Of a stretch of DNA of 64,000 nucleotides, positions 53,591 to 63,385 are shown one piece after another (the stretch's first letter is position 1; the number at the start of each line of letters is the position of its first letter). A model generated the notes under the pieces. It was not told where the DNA came from and made no database searches. It worked only from the letters and a program-made list of their open reading frames with translations. This DNA is from Strigamia acuminata (lineage: Eukaryota > Arthropoda > Chilopoda > Geophilomorpha > Linotaeniidae), in contig OX442322.1 of NCBI GenBank assembly GCA_949358305.1, positions 4,898,001-4,962,000 of the forward strand, in the 5' to 3' direction. Position numbers and translations under genes: made by a program.

Positions 53591-54940
53591 GTGGATCAGC
53601 CAGTTAAGTTATCACAGGCGCAAGTGGATAATCTACTGGACTTGAAGAATCAAGAATTAGAAAGGGAATTAGCAAGGACAGTGGATGATTCCAAGGTAGC
53701 GTGTAGAAAGAGAAAAACAACTTCACAGTCGGAGCCTGAAATAAAGGAGGTTGAACAGAATAATTCCACAGTGGATGATAAAACTGTTTTTGCAACCCCA
53801 TTAAAATTTGCGCAATCAAAGTCTTTTCAATCAGTATTTGAATTATTAACACCAGTAAAATTAAAGGAATCCACATCAAAAGGAACTGTATCCAAGATGG
53901 CGGATCCAACAACAGTTTTAACTGATCTTCTCAAGGGTATTTTGATACAAAAGCGCGAAGTAGTTTGTTATGATACAGAAAAAGGTAACATCGACCAATG
54001 GCTTGTGGCTTATGAAGCTACAATAGCATCAGAGGATGAACGAGTGAAACAATTGCCGTTAGCCCTTAAGACTGACGGACTGGCTTGGTTTGTGGAACAA
54101 TATAAAGCGAATCCAACTTGGACTTGGAAGGAATGGAAGCCACAAATCGAAAAGAAGTTCAGGAAAAGCCAGGAAAATGTATTGAACATTCTTCATTTTA
54201 TGAGGCATACGGAAGGTAAAGCCGATGCATTTATGAAGAAAGTCTTGGCCGAATGTGCTTTTGCGCGACCAGAATTGCCCGAGATGTTGAAGATTAATTA
54301 CATTTTTCAAGGATTGAAGCCCGAAATGCAAAAAATGTTGATTACTGTATTCCCGAAGACTTTGGCGGATATGGAAGAGAGAATTAAGTTATTTGAAAGT
54401 CATAAAATAAAAGATCCAGCAGATGTTCTACTCACGGCGTTTAAAAAAATCGTGGATGAAAAGGTGATCCCGGTAACAGCAGGTAAACTGAGTGGAACTG
54501 TGGGGACCCAACCAACCCACGCTGAATTGTTAGCTGAAGTCGCTGAGTTAAAGCAGCGATTGTTAGAAGCGGAGTCAGTGGATTTGCTGGATGAAGAGTC
54601 AATACTGATACAAAATCAGTGGTATGCTCCAATAAGGAATAGGGGACAGTATAATCAAGGAGGTAGAAGTAGAGGTGGAAGACAAGGCTTTAATCCTAAT
54701 TACAATAATTATAACACTAACAATAGTAATAATTCTAATAACCGTTCATGCGGATGTTATCATCATTTCAGCTGTGAGTTTTATAATCCACCCAGGCAAC
54801 AACAACAACAGCAACAACAGCAACAGGAAAGAGGTGGAAGTAACAGCTGGAAGTGGAATAAAAAGAGGAGAAGAGGTGAAAATCCAGGTGGAAACCCTAA
54901 TCCTCAGGCGCAGACGAAGGACCAGAATCCGAAAAACTAG
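53591..54940 (+). CDS. Gypsy-U gag
   Basis: Frame of 449 codons ending in TAG at 54938. There is no ATG at its head: it is open from 53582, with GTG at 53591, and the first in-frame ATG is 53897 (aagATGGcg, strong context). The charged, Ser/Thr-rich first 102 codons may be translated only if an ATG was lost or initiation is non-AUG. The central part (DQWLVAYEATIASEDERV...WFVEQYKANPTW...KKFRKSQENVLNILHFMRH) has the retrotransposon gag capsid pattern. The C terminus is Arg/Gly/Asn-rich with a Cys/His cluster (CGCYHHFSC) in place of a normal CCHC knuckle and a Gln run. Gag packages the RNA in cytoplasmic particles. Confidence 0.82.
   Translation: MDQPVKLSQAQVDNLLDLKNQELERELARTVDDSKVACRKRKTTSQSEPEIKEVEQNNSTVDDKTVFATPLKFAQSKSFQSVFELLTPVKLKESTSKGTVSKMADPTTVLTDLLKGILIQKREVVCYDTEKGNIDQWLVAYEATIASEDERVKQLPLALKTDGLAWFVEQYKANPTWTWKEWKPQIEKKFRKSQENVLNILHFMRHTEGKADAFMKKVLAECAFARPELPEMLKINYIFQGLKPEMQKMLITVFPKTLADMEERIKLFESHKIKDPADVLLTAFKKIVDEKVIPVTAGKLSGTVGTQPTHAELLAEVAELKQRLLEAESVDLLDEESILIQNQWYAPIRNRGQYNQGGRSRGGRQGFNPNYNNYNTNNSNNSNNRSCGCYHHFSCEFYNPPRQQQQQQQQQQERGGSNSWKWNKKRRRGENPGGNPNPQAQTKDQNPKN
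54931..54937 (+). promoter_or_regulatory. Possible -1 ribosomal frameshift site between gag and pol
   Basis: GAAAAAC lies directly before the gag TAG. The -1 frame is open from here into pol (IIIVDVQVSESLLEIPVIV), so a -1 slip would make Gag-Pol. The heptamer fits the shape G AAA AAC, which is not the strongest class. Confidence 0.5.
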
Positions 54941-57900
54941 TTGGACGGCCACAGAGAAATTGTTGCCACCCAAAGAAAAGGAAAAGACAAAAGAAGAAGA
55001 GTAAGATAATTATAGTTGACGTTCAGGTATCAGAGTCATTGTTGGAAATCCCAGTAATTGTAAAAGAAATGGAAATAAAAGCGGTAATGGATACTGGAGC
55101 CAAACGAAACCTTCTAAGTGAAGAAGTCGCAATAGCCCTTCAATTGGATTATTCACCCAGCCCTAACATTAGGCTACGTGGGATAGGAAAGGATTTGGTA
55201 GTTCCAGTGGGTAAAACAAAAATGAACATTGCAATTGGAAAACTGACCTATAGAGTGGAAGTGTTAATAGTGTCAGGATTTCATCATCAGCTTTTATTGG
55301 GGGATCCATTCATGAGGTCAACGAGAACTGTCGTCGATTATGATTTACAAAAAATCTTTGTGGGCCGGAACAATGTTAGTGGAGTAAAAGAAGCAGTTTT
55401 TCCAATAAACAAAACATTTTCGGACCAGAGTTATGTCGCCAGAGTGATGAAGAATATTTCAATTCCACCAATGCATGAATGCGTTATACCAGTTTATTTA
55501 AATACAAAACTAACCACAGAAATGTTTATGGAACCTCTAGGAAATGTAATAGATAGGTTTGGAATTTTGTGTTGTAAAACATTAACAAATTTTGAGTATG
55601 GTAAAGGAGTTCTGCGTGTGGCTAATCCAACGAACAAATCAGTCTTCTTGAAGGAGAAATCTGCAATTGGTAAGGCGTATTACATCATTGAGATTGGGTT
55701 GTTGGATGAAAAGCAAGTGCATTGCTCTGACTCCTCAACCAAAGCGGTTGAGTTGCCGAATGAAAAGCAAGTGCATTGCTTTGACTTTGACTCCTCAATT
55801 GCTAAAGATAAGATGAACAAAAGCCAACAAGAGCAGATGAAGCAGTTACTTCAAAGGAATCAGGATAGATTTGCAGCCACAGACAAAGACTTAGGTAGAG
55901 TAACAACATTTAAACACAAAATTGATACGGGGGACCATGATCCAATACATTTGCAGCCTTATAGACGTTCAATCGCAGAAAAAGAAGTAGAGGCAGAAGA
56001 GACCAGAAAGTTGCTTGAGATGGGAGTCATTAGGGAGTCAGAAAGTCCATGGAGTGCACCAGTACTACTCATCAAGAAAAGAGACGGTAAATGGAGGTTT
56101 TGTGTCGATTGGAGGAGGTTAAACGCCATCACAAAGAAAATGGTATACCCACTGCCCAGAATTGACGATACATTGGACCAACTGGCAGGGGCCCAGTATT
56201 TTTCGATGATGGATCTTATCCAAGGATATTATCAAGTCGAAATAGATGAACAAGATCGTGAAAAAACAGCGTTTACCACTTCAAGCGGACATTTTGAGTT
56301 TAACGTCCTAGGAATGGGATTATGTAATAGCCCAGCTGCGTTTCAGAAATTGATGAATAAGGTGCTTGGTAATCTCCTTGGTAAGGTCTGTATAGCTTAT
56401 ATTGACGACCTTATAATCTTCTCGAAGACTTTTGATCAGCATCTGGAGGATCTCGATGCTGTCTTCAGCAAGCTGCGTTTGGCAAATCTAAAGGTCAAAT
56501 TGAGTAAGTGCACATTTGGTACTAATACCATCAAATATTTAGGCCACATAGTTGATTCTGATGGAGTGTCACCTGATCCACGGAATTTGGAAAGTGTCGC
56601 CAAATTTCCAAAACCAACGAATTTAAAGCAGTTGAGAGGGTTTTTGGGTTTATGTTCGTATTATCGTAAGTACATTCCAGGATTTGCGGACGTATCAAAA
56701 CCATTAGCCAACTTGACTCGCAAGGATGAAGCTTTTGATTGGGGACCACCACAGGAAACAGCGTTTAAGGCCTTACGAACAGCTTTAGTCACGGTACCAG
56801 TGTTGGCACATCCGAATTTCGCTGAGCCATTCATTGTATCTACGGATGCAAGTGCTTATGGGCTCGGTGCAATTTTGAAGCAACGTATTAACAAGCAAGA
56901 ACATGTGATTTGTTACGCCAGTCGATTGTTAAGTACAGCGGAACAAAATTACAATGCAACCGAAAGAGAATGTTTAGCCATAATATTCGGCATTAACAAG
57001 TACAGACCATATCTCTACGGTAGGAAATTTACAATTGTAACAGACCATTCAGCGTTACAATGGTTGAAAAGCGTAAAGAATCCCAACGGTAGGTTGGCCA
57101 GGTGGAGTTTACAACTGGTAGATTATGACTACGATGTGGTGCACAAGTCAGGCAAGAAGCACACAGATGCAGATGCTCTTAGCCGAATCCAAGAAGAGAG
57201 TGGTGAGGAAGAAAAAGAAATTATTCCCTTATTACTTCTCGAAAAACTCAACTTACCTGTAGAACAGCGTAAGGACGAGAAAATTTTGGAGATCATCACC
57301 GCAATGGAGAACATTGAGCAACTTCCAAGAAACAGGAAACGTCCTTTAAAACAGTTCGTTCTCCTGGATAACACGTTGTTTAGAAAGAAAAGTTACAATT
57401 CTCTAAACATGGAAGGAAACCTTTTAGTAGTACCGCAGCATTTACGTAAGCAAGTGTTAGAAGAAATGCATGACGGGCTCGTAGGTGCTCATCTCGGCCT
57501 AAATAAGACGTGGAAAAGAATTAGAGTAAGATTCTTTTGGCCGAGGATATATAGGGACGTAAGGAATTACGTACTCTCTTGTCCACATTGCGCAGGTAGT
57601 AAGTCCATGACCACTCCACAAAAAGGTTTATTACAACCTTGGTCGACGATTTCAAGACCGTTCGAGAGGATTGGAATAGACACGTTAGGAAGTTTTCCAG
57701 TTTCAAATAGTGGAAATAAATTTGTTTTTGTCATCACTGATTATTTGTCGCGTGCAGTCATCGCTAGAGCGGCTCCAGCATGTACAGCGTTGGAAGCAGC
57801 AAAAACTCTTGTATTCGAGGTAATGCTCAAAGAGGGAAGTCCACGCGAGATACTCAGCAATAAGAGGACGGAGTACAGGAACGAAATGATTAATGAGGTA

Positions 57901-58227
57901 TCAGCACTGTTTAAATCCCAGCACAAATCTACTTCCGGGTACCATCCAAGGACCAACGGATTAACGGAAAGATTCAATGCAACGTTTGCCAAAATGTTGA
58001 CATGTTATACTAATAAAGATCACACGGATTGGGATGAATTTTTACCATTTGTCATTTTCTCCTATAATTCCGGAGTCCATGAAACAACTGGATATACCCC
58101 ATATTATTTGTTGAAAGGTTATGAGGTTGATTTGAATGTGGACGTGAACTTGAACCTCCCTCGAAAGGAATTCACTCTTCGCACTTCTAGATTTATGCGG
58201 GAGATGCGGAAAATTGCCAACGAGTGA
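54941..58227 (+). CDS. Gypsy-U pol (protease, RT, RNase H, integrase)
   Basis: The pol frame is open from the gag stop; 1,062 codons run from 55039. Numbered from 55039: protease DTGAKRNLL about residue 19; RT with FCVDWRRLN about 355, YFSMMDLIQGYYQ, and YIDDLIIF about 453; RNase H STDASAYGLGAIL about 600 and TERECLAIIFG; integrase zinc motif HLGLNKTW...CPHC about 815-852; core Asp in RIGIDTLGSFP about 879 and Glu977 in GLTERFN. The second catalytic Asp is replaced by Asn941 (SNKRTEY where SDRGTEY-like is expected), 35 residues before the Glu. The frame ends at 58227 and the integrase tail continues in another frame. RT looks intact; integrase is probably inactive in this copy. Confidence 0.9.
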
Positions 58228-58780
58228 GAAGAGCAAGAGAAGATTTGATTTGGACAGAATTGTGGTGGAATTCGAACCAGAAGAATTAGTTTACTTGAAA
58301 ACCCCAAATAGGAAAGTAGGGTTAAGCGAAAAACTACTGCCACCGTTTTCTGGACCATATGAAATAGTTAGACGCACAGCGCCAAACGATTATGAAGTAA
58401 GGAATTCATCAGGAAAGAAAACTAGCATTGTCAATGTGGAGCGTTTAAAACCATACAAGCCACGAGAGGAAATTCCAGAAACTATTCTGCAGGATTTACC
58501 ACCAAAGAAAGTAACATTTTCTGATGAAGTGCAAGAAAGTTCGCAAAAAGACGATCAAAATGCGGAAATTGTGAAGAAAGACGAAGCTGATTTAGAACAG
58601 CAAAATCAGTTGCCGAAACCGTCACCAGACGAAAACAAGAAGAATCGGTTGCAGAAACCATCACCAGGTGTCGCAAGTGCCGTAAGTACTGACGCGCATG
58701 CGCGACTACCTGCTGAAAGTGATTTCCGGTCACGCCGACTTCGACAGCAGCCACGCCAGGATTATACTTCGTTTTACTAG
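58214..58780 (+). pseudogene. Gypsy-U integrase C-terminal tail, shifted frame
   Basis: 188 codons that continue the integrase: KSKRRFDLDRIVVEFEPEEL, VYLKTPNRKVGLSEKLLPPF, SGPYEIVRR (GPY/F-type module), then an acidic/Gln-rich tail to 58780. It overlaps the end of pol by 14 bases in a different frame, so a one-base change near 58214-58227 separates them. No programmed shift signal is evident. Confidence 0.75.
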
Positions 58781-59342
58781 CGAAATTCTGACGTGAACGC
58801 AAGTGGATTGCCGTGAACGAAGGAAAAACCTTGTTTTTCGTTGTGTTTTGACGAACAGAGAGCATTTTTTGGTGACAACAGGTATTTTGTAATTGAAATA
58901 TATTGAGATGAACGTGAAGGCGACATGATTGATATTTATTTGGTCGGATTTTTTGAGGTGAACGCAAGTTATTTGCAGTGACCCGAGATTAATTCTGATT
59001 AAACTTTGATTAATTCTATTTATCTGAGCGAAGTTGAAACGTTTTCTTCGCACGATAGACGTAGGATATTTAACATACGCCAAAAGTGATTAAAACGAAA
59101 CGAATCTATCGCCATTTTTCCGACGATTAAAATGACTTAGCACAAATTTTGAAATGTTAGCTTGACATTTAAATTTAAAAATCAATAGAAATAGCTTTGA
59201 ATATTTAATAAAATTGCTTAGAATAATTTGAATATTGTATAAAGTTAAAAGTTTAATGAAATTTAGACAAATTGATTGTATATTATATTGGTCATTGATG
59301 AATTTTAATTAATGAATTTAATTTATTTTCTGCACATATTAG
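58781..59342 (+). other. Spacer before Gypsy-U ORF3, ending in a splice-acceptor-like sequence
   Basis: AT-rich, no ORF recognised. It ends with a pyrimidine-rich tract and cacatattag (AG at 59341-59342), seven bases before the ORF3 ATG. This is what a 3' splice site for a subgenomic ORF3 mRNA would look like. Confidence 0.5.
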
Positions 59343-59348
59343 ACTTAA

Positions 59349-60701
59349 ATGGACGACATGACGGGGAAGTTTAGTAGAATGGATGTGAAAGATAGTTCAG
59401 ACGAGGACGACAACATTTCCGTTTGTTCGGGAGTTTCAACTCAGATGTTTGACTTATACGACAGGCAGTCGGAGTTGGAACACTTGGATGTCTTGGCAGA
59501 GGAGGAAGACATTGCAACTGTTCCCATCAAACCATTGTCCGAACTGGTAACATTTAAGCGACCATTCTCCGAACGTAAAGAACTCGGTGCGCGGCCGAAA
59601 GTATATGACAAGCCCTTGACGCCGAAACAACTTAGCAAGATTGAGCGCCGAAAACGTTGTGAGCAAAGGAGAAGAATGGCGGATACAGCGGAAAAGCGCG
59701 CATTCACGGAAAAGGGACTTCAAGTCATCAAGAACCAGGCTGAGAAGACAGTAACCCGAAATGAGAAGCGTCTTGGAGAACTTAGAGTCGAGCAGCGCTG
59801 TATGACTGAAGAAGTGAAAAAAAAAGGTCTTAAAGGCCTTGATGGACGTCTGGTGTTCGAAGCATGGTTTCGAGCAGCAGATAAGTTACTACAGCATGAG
59901 GCTAAAATTCGTCGCAATATTCAACGAGCAAAGGCACTCGGACGCCGGGAATTTAAATTAGACCCATGTGTGATTTTGCCCAAGGAATTGGTGCTTTATA
60001 GCGTTCGTTTACAAGGAGACCAACAGATGGAGGCGTTGGAAGCGACGGTAGCTTTTAGTTATCGACCAAAGCATGAAACAGCGATCACTATGTCAGATGA
60101 CCCGTCCATAATTATAACCAACAGGGAAATGGCGTCTCTTGGACACCTTGCGCCAGGTGAAAGGGCTTGGGTTCATTCAAGTGTAATTGACCATTATTTG
60201 CGGATGCTCGCAAAATTTAACGAACGAGTATGGGCAGTCAGAGTCGACTTTGTCGAAATGATACTAGACTCTAAGCGGTTCCCAGAAGCGAGGAGATGGA
60301 TGAAGAAAACCCATGACCATTGCGGGAAGTCAATTTGGATACCGGAAATCGATCACTGGCAATTATTCGTGGTCGATTGGACCAAATTTCCAACTCAGGT
60401 AACGTTCTACGATCCGAGTGGGGTTCTGACTTTCAGTTGTACTGCTTGGGAGCGTGTGCATAATTGTATCATTGGAGCTGGAATGGTGTTTCCACGGGGC
60501 TATGAGAAGTGGGACCCGCCCCGCATGCAACAGCTTGACGGTGATAGCTGCGGGCCCACTATCTTATATTTTGCACGGAGGTATATCGAAGATAGGGATA
60601 ATATGCGACATGGCCATCCCATCGATTTGCGCCAGCGTATAGTGTACGAAATTCTACACGAGAAGTTGATCCCATTCGAGAAGGAAGAAAACCAGCCTTA
60701 A
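59349..60701 (+). CDS. Ulp1-like (C48) cysteine protease, third ORF of Gypsy-U
   Basis: Intact 450-aa ORF from ATG 59349. N-terminal half: acidic Ser-rich start, then a long charged helical region (about residues 90-200, for example KIERRKRCEQRRRMADTAEK), probably coiled coil. C-terminal half: Ulp1/SENP-type peptidase. It has WVHSSVIDHYL (about 274), a His336 in PEIDHWQLFVVDW, Asp355 in VTFYDPSG, Gln395 and Cys401 in QQLDGDSCGPTILYFA. The His-Asp-Gln-Cys set and spacing match deubiquitinase-like SUMO proteases, so activity is plausible. No signal peptide or membrane span, so it is not an envelope gene. It lies in the env position between pol and the polypurine tract. Possible roles are desumoylation of host factors or processing of element proteins; both are inference. 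Confidence 0.88.
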   Translation: MDDMTGKFSRMDVKDSSDEDDNISVCSGVSTQMFDLYDRQSELEHLDVLAEEEDIATVPIKPLSELVTFKRPFSERKELGARPKVYDKPLTPKQLSKIERRKRCEQRRRMADTAEKRAFTEKGLQVIKNQAEKTVTRNEKRLGELRVEQRCMTEEVKKKGLKGLDGRLVFEAWFRAADKLLQHEAKIRRNIQRAKALGRREFKLDPCVILPKELVLYSVRLQGDQQMEALEATVAFSYRPKHETAITMSDDPSIIITNREMASLGHLAPGERAWVHSSVIDHYLRMLAKFNERVWAVRVDFVEMILDSKRFPEARRWMKKTHDHCGKSIWIPEIDHWQLFVVDWTKFPTQVTFYDPSGVLTFSCTAWERVHNCIIGAGMVFPRGYEKWDPPRMQQLDGDSCGPTILYFARRYIEDRDNMRHGHPIDLRQRIVYEILHEKLIPFEKEENQP

Positions 60702-61209
60702 TCGGACATTAAGTGTTGTGTGAAATTATTTTTTTTTGTGTATTATTTATTTTTTTATTGTTTTGTCAGTGAAGTGAGCCCAGGTGTACTGGAGCGAGCA
60801 GAGACATTATTATTTTCTTATTATTTGAAGTTGATATTGTTTTTTTTTTTAATTTTGTCATTGTTTTCATTTTCATTCACATTGAATGTAGTGTATATTG
60901 TTTTTTTTTTGAATTATTAGTTTGTATAGAAAATAGGAAAACTGTAAACAAAAAAAATTAATATAAGTGAGAAAAACATCAAAAAGTGTTATCTTTAAAA
61001 AGTGTATTGTGTTGAAATTGACATATCATTTGATTTCATAGTTTGAAATTGTGTTTGATTATTTTATTGTTTGAATTGGAGTGTGAATTATGTAAAAGCA
61101 TGAATAACATGGGAAACAGACTTATAAACATGAATAACATGGTTAGCTAATTGGGTTAATTATTTAGGTATTTTGTTTTCGAGAGTCCGAAAAAGCTAAA
61201 GGAGGGGGC
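60702..61209 (+). other. 3' region of Gypsy-U
   Basis: AT-rich with long T runs and no ORF recognised. A 15-base direct repeat (catgaataacatggg-like) occurs at about 61099 and 61129. Ends in the polypurine tract aaaggagggggc (61198-61209). Confidence 0.6.
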
Positions 61210-61714
61210 TGTTACGCGGTGGGCGAGCACGCTGTGAATCAGCTGTCGCCACCTCGCTTCCGTAGTTAATCATTAGAGAATTCCCCTAAAACTCTCACTA
61301 GAGTCCGCCTTAAGCGGATGAGGTAATGACTTTACCTATCACTGAGTAATAGAACGATCGAGCTCTATTTAATGTTTGACAAGAGCCAAATTGGCACAGA
61401 GGTTGTCAGGCAGTTATTGCAGTGGCATCTCGAGGTTTTCCCATCCCAATAGTTATTCATGCTTATTTAGTCTTAGGTTATTTTTAAGATAGTTTTAGAA
61501 TTTAGTTTAAGTTAAATTATATTTGTTTTCAGATTGTATTTATGGTTTAATAAACATACTGTTATATTTTAATAATAATACAATGAGTCCTCTTCATTTC
61601 CTTCTTATTAGCAACACAGTTTAAATGTTAGTGTAACTTAATGCAATTGCAAACCCCCAGTTATAATAAAAAGTATTTACGTGGTCAAACAGTAGTCAGT
61701 CTGGCCACGTAACA
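61210..61714 (+). repeat. 3' LTR of Gypsy-U
   Basis: 505 bp, partner of 52428-52932. Confidence 0.95.
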
Positions 61715-62705
61715 GTATACATCTACGGGACTTCTGCCGTGATGCTCATCTATGTCGATGACATTGTTTTATTTTACGCAACCGATGGCATCCGGACTCA
61801 TCTAATCGCTCTCATCAGTATCAAATTTGACATTGTAAATTTGGGTCCCATCTCGAAACTCTTAGGCGTTGAGTTCATCCGCACATCAAAAGGGATCTAT
61901 ATCTCTCAAAAGTCATACATCCAAAAGATCCTTAAGAAGTTCGAGATCACACCCGACAAACTCATCAAAGTGCCCGTGACTCCAGGGATTAGCTCGTCAA
62001 AGGGTCAAAAGAGAATTTGCCCGAGTTTCCATACCGTTCGTTGATAGGCTCACTTCTCTTCCTCGCGTCGAGGACACGACCTGACATTCTATATTCAGTT
62101 ATCCTGTTATCCCAGTTCAACAACTGCTATGATCACACCCACATCAAAGCTTTAATGCAGGTGGTTCGCTATGTGGGAAATACCATTGATTATGCCATTG
62201 AACTTTCAAACTGCACTAGTGGACAGCTTTGGGGATATACTGTTGCGTCCTGGGCTACGGACATCACCACGTCATTAAGCTTCGGTGGATATATTGCATA
62301 CATTGGAAATGTCCCCATCGGATGGAGTTGCCGAAAACAAACCAGCGTGGCGTGCTCAACGATGGAAGCGGAATTTGTCGCCCTCGTTGAGTGCGTTCGG
62401 GAGCTGTATTGGTTGGACTATGTTTATAGTTCCGTCCCGATGTTGAATCGATCAACGAAGCCAATAGTGTTCTCCGACGCGCTTTCTTCCATCCAATTCA
62501 CTTCAAATGACGTGGAGAATACAGTAGTAAGACGAAACATATCCGAGTAAAGTTTCATTGGATTCGGGAATGGTACACGGCAGGTGCATTCGAACTGAGA
62601 AAGATTCCTGGACCAATGAATGTAGCAGACATCTTCACCAAATGGTTGGGCTCAACACAACTACGTCTGCTAATCTCTCGGATCTTCAACTTCAACTTAT
62701 CATGA
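61715..62705 (+). pseudogene. Copia-C pol, part after the Gypsy-U insertion
   Basis: Continues the RT frame: VMLIYVDDIVLFYA, LGVEFI. A one-base change near 62010 shifts into the frame 62017-62550 (MPEFPYRSLIGSLLFLASRTRPD) with RNase H. The usual RNase H motif YTDASW reads YTVASW here, so the first catalytic Asp is lost. STMEAEFVALVE is kept. Another small insertion near 62523 shifts the last part (KTKHIRVK, ADIFTKWL equivalents), which ends at TGA 62703. Three defects in about 1 kb make it non-functional. Confidence 0.88.
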
Positions 62706-62905
62706 CATTCCTTATTTATTTACCCAATTTCGAGAATCATCAAGTTCCAGTGGGAATTTTCGGGCTTCCGTAGCGATTGCATTAACAGTACCCAGCTTGA
62801 TGGTTCGCCCTTTTATTTCCTTTTATTGTATAATGTAAAGTTACATTTGAATTATCCCCACTTATGTTCGATTAGCTTTTACTATTTGGCATCGAAGGGG
62901 GAAAT
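62706..62905 (+). other. 3' untranslated region of Copia-C
   Basis: Non-coding, ending in the polypurine tract gaagggggaaat before the LTR. Confidence 0.75.
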
Positions 62906-63380
62906 TGTTGTTTTCCGATCCCAAATAGTCCTCCGTACTCATCACGGACATCATTAGTATTTTTCCCAGCATCAAGCTGCTTCCTATATTTATTTAGTCT
63001 TTAATTGATTATTTAGCATTGGGCATAATGCTGCCCGCAGCTTAGTATTATATAAGTTTACCTTTTCCAACACCAGATGGTGTCACTTGTATCTTTCCAC
63101 AAATCCAAGATGTCAGCCTGCACGTATGCAGTGCTTTATCATTGCTTTTCATCCAAATGGATTCACATTGTAAGTTTTGCTTTTATTTATTAAATATATG
63201 TTATTTTTACACTGCCTAGTTGTAGTTTAGCTGCAGATAAGCACGTTTTCCACGTGCGGCAGCTCTTTTCTGCTCGCCATTAGCGGCGACGTCGCGCGCC
63301 CGCCATTTCGGCCGCGCATTCGCGTTATTTACGCTTCCACACGGTCGTACAGACCGCCAAGCGCCTCCTCCTCTGCTACA
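62906..63380 (+). repeat. 3' LTR of Copia-C
   Basis: 475 bp, tgttgttttccg to ctctgctaca, followed by the target duplication ctctc. Confidence 0.92.
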
Positions 63381-63385
63381 CTCTC

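Larger units (their letters stand above)
52424..61718 (+). mobile_element. Gypsy-U LTR retrotransposon with third ORF
   Basis: Ty3/gypsy element with 505-bp LTRs (52428-52932 and 61210-61714) and the 4-bp duplication gtat (52424-52427 and 61715-61718). The LTRs differ at about two positions by eye, so insertion is recent. Order: LTR, leader, gag, pol in the -1 frame, integrase tail in another frame, 568-base gap, ORF3 (Ulp1-like protease), AT-rich 3' region, polypurine tract (aaaggagggggc), LTR. Deleting it restores the Copia-C RT frame exactly (CNCVYIYG). Confidence 0.96.
47785..63385 (+). mobile_element. Copia-C LTR retrotransposon inserted in the Copia-B leader
   Basis: LTRs at 47790-48262 and 62906-63380, flanked by the 5-bp duplication ctctc (47785-47789 and 63381-63385). 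The interior is gag-pol split by Gypsy-U at 52428-61714. The polypurine tract gaagggggaaat precedes the 3' LTR. The last two bases of the 5' LTR and a recognisable primer site are missing. Confidence 0.92.

Noticed and set aside
54675-55004. 109-codon ORF overlapping gag and pol of Gypsy-U
   Set aside because: Third-frame shadow of the Asn/Arg/Lys-rich gag tail; low complexity, no own start context.
59349-60701. Reading Gypsy-U ORF3 as an envelope gene
   Set aside because: No signal peptide, no transmembrane segment and no furin-like site; the C-terminal motifs fit a Ulp1-type protease.
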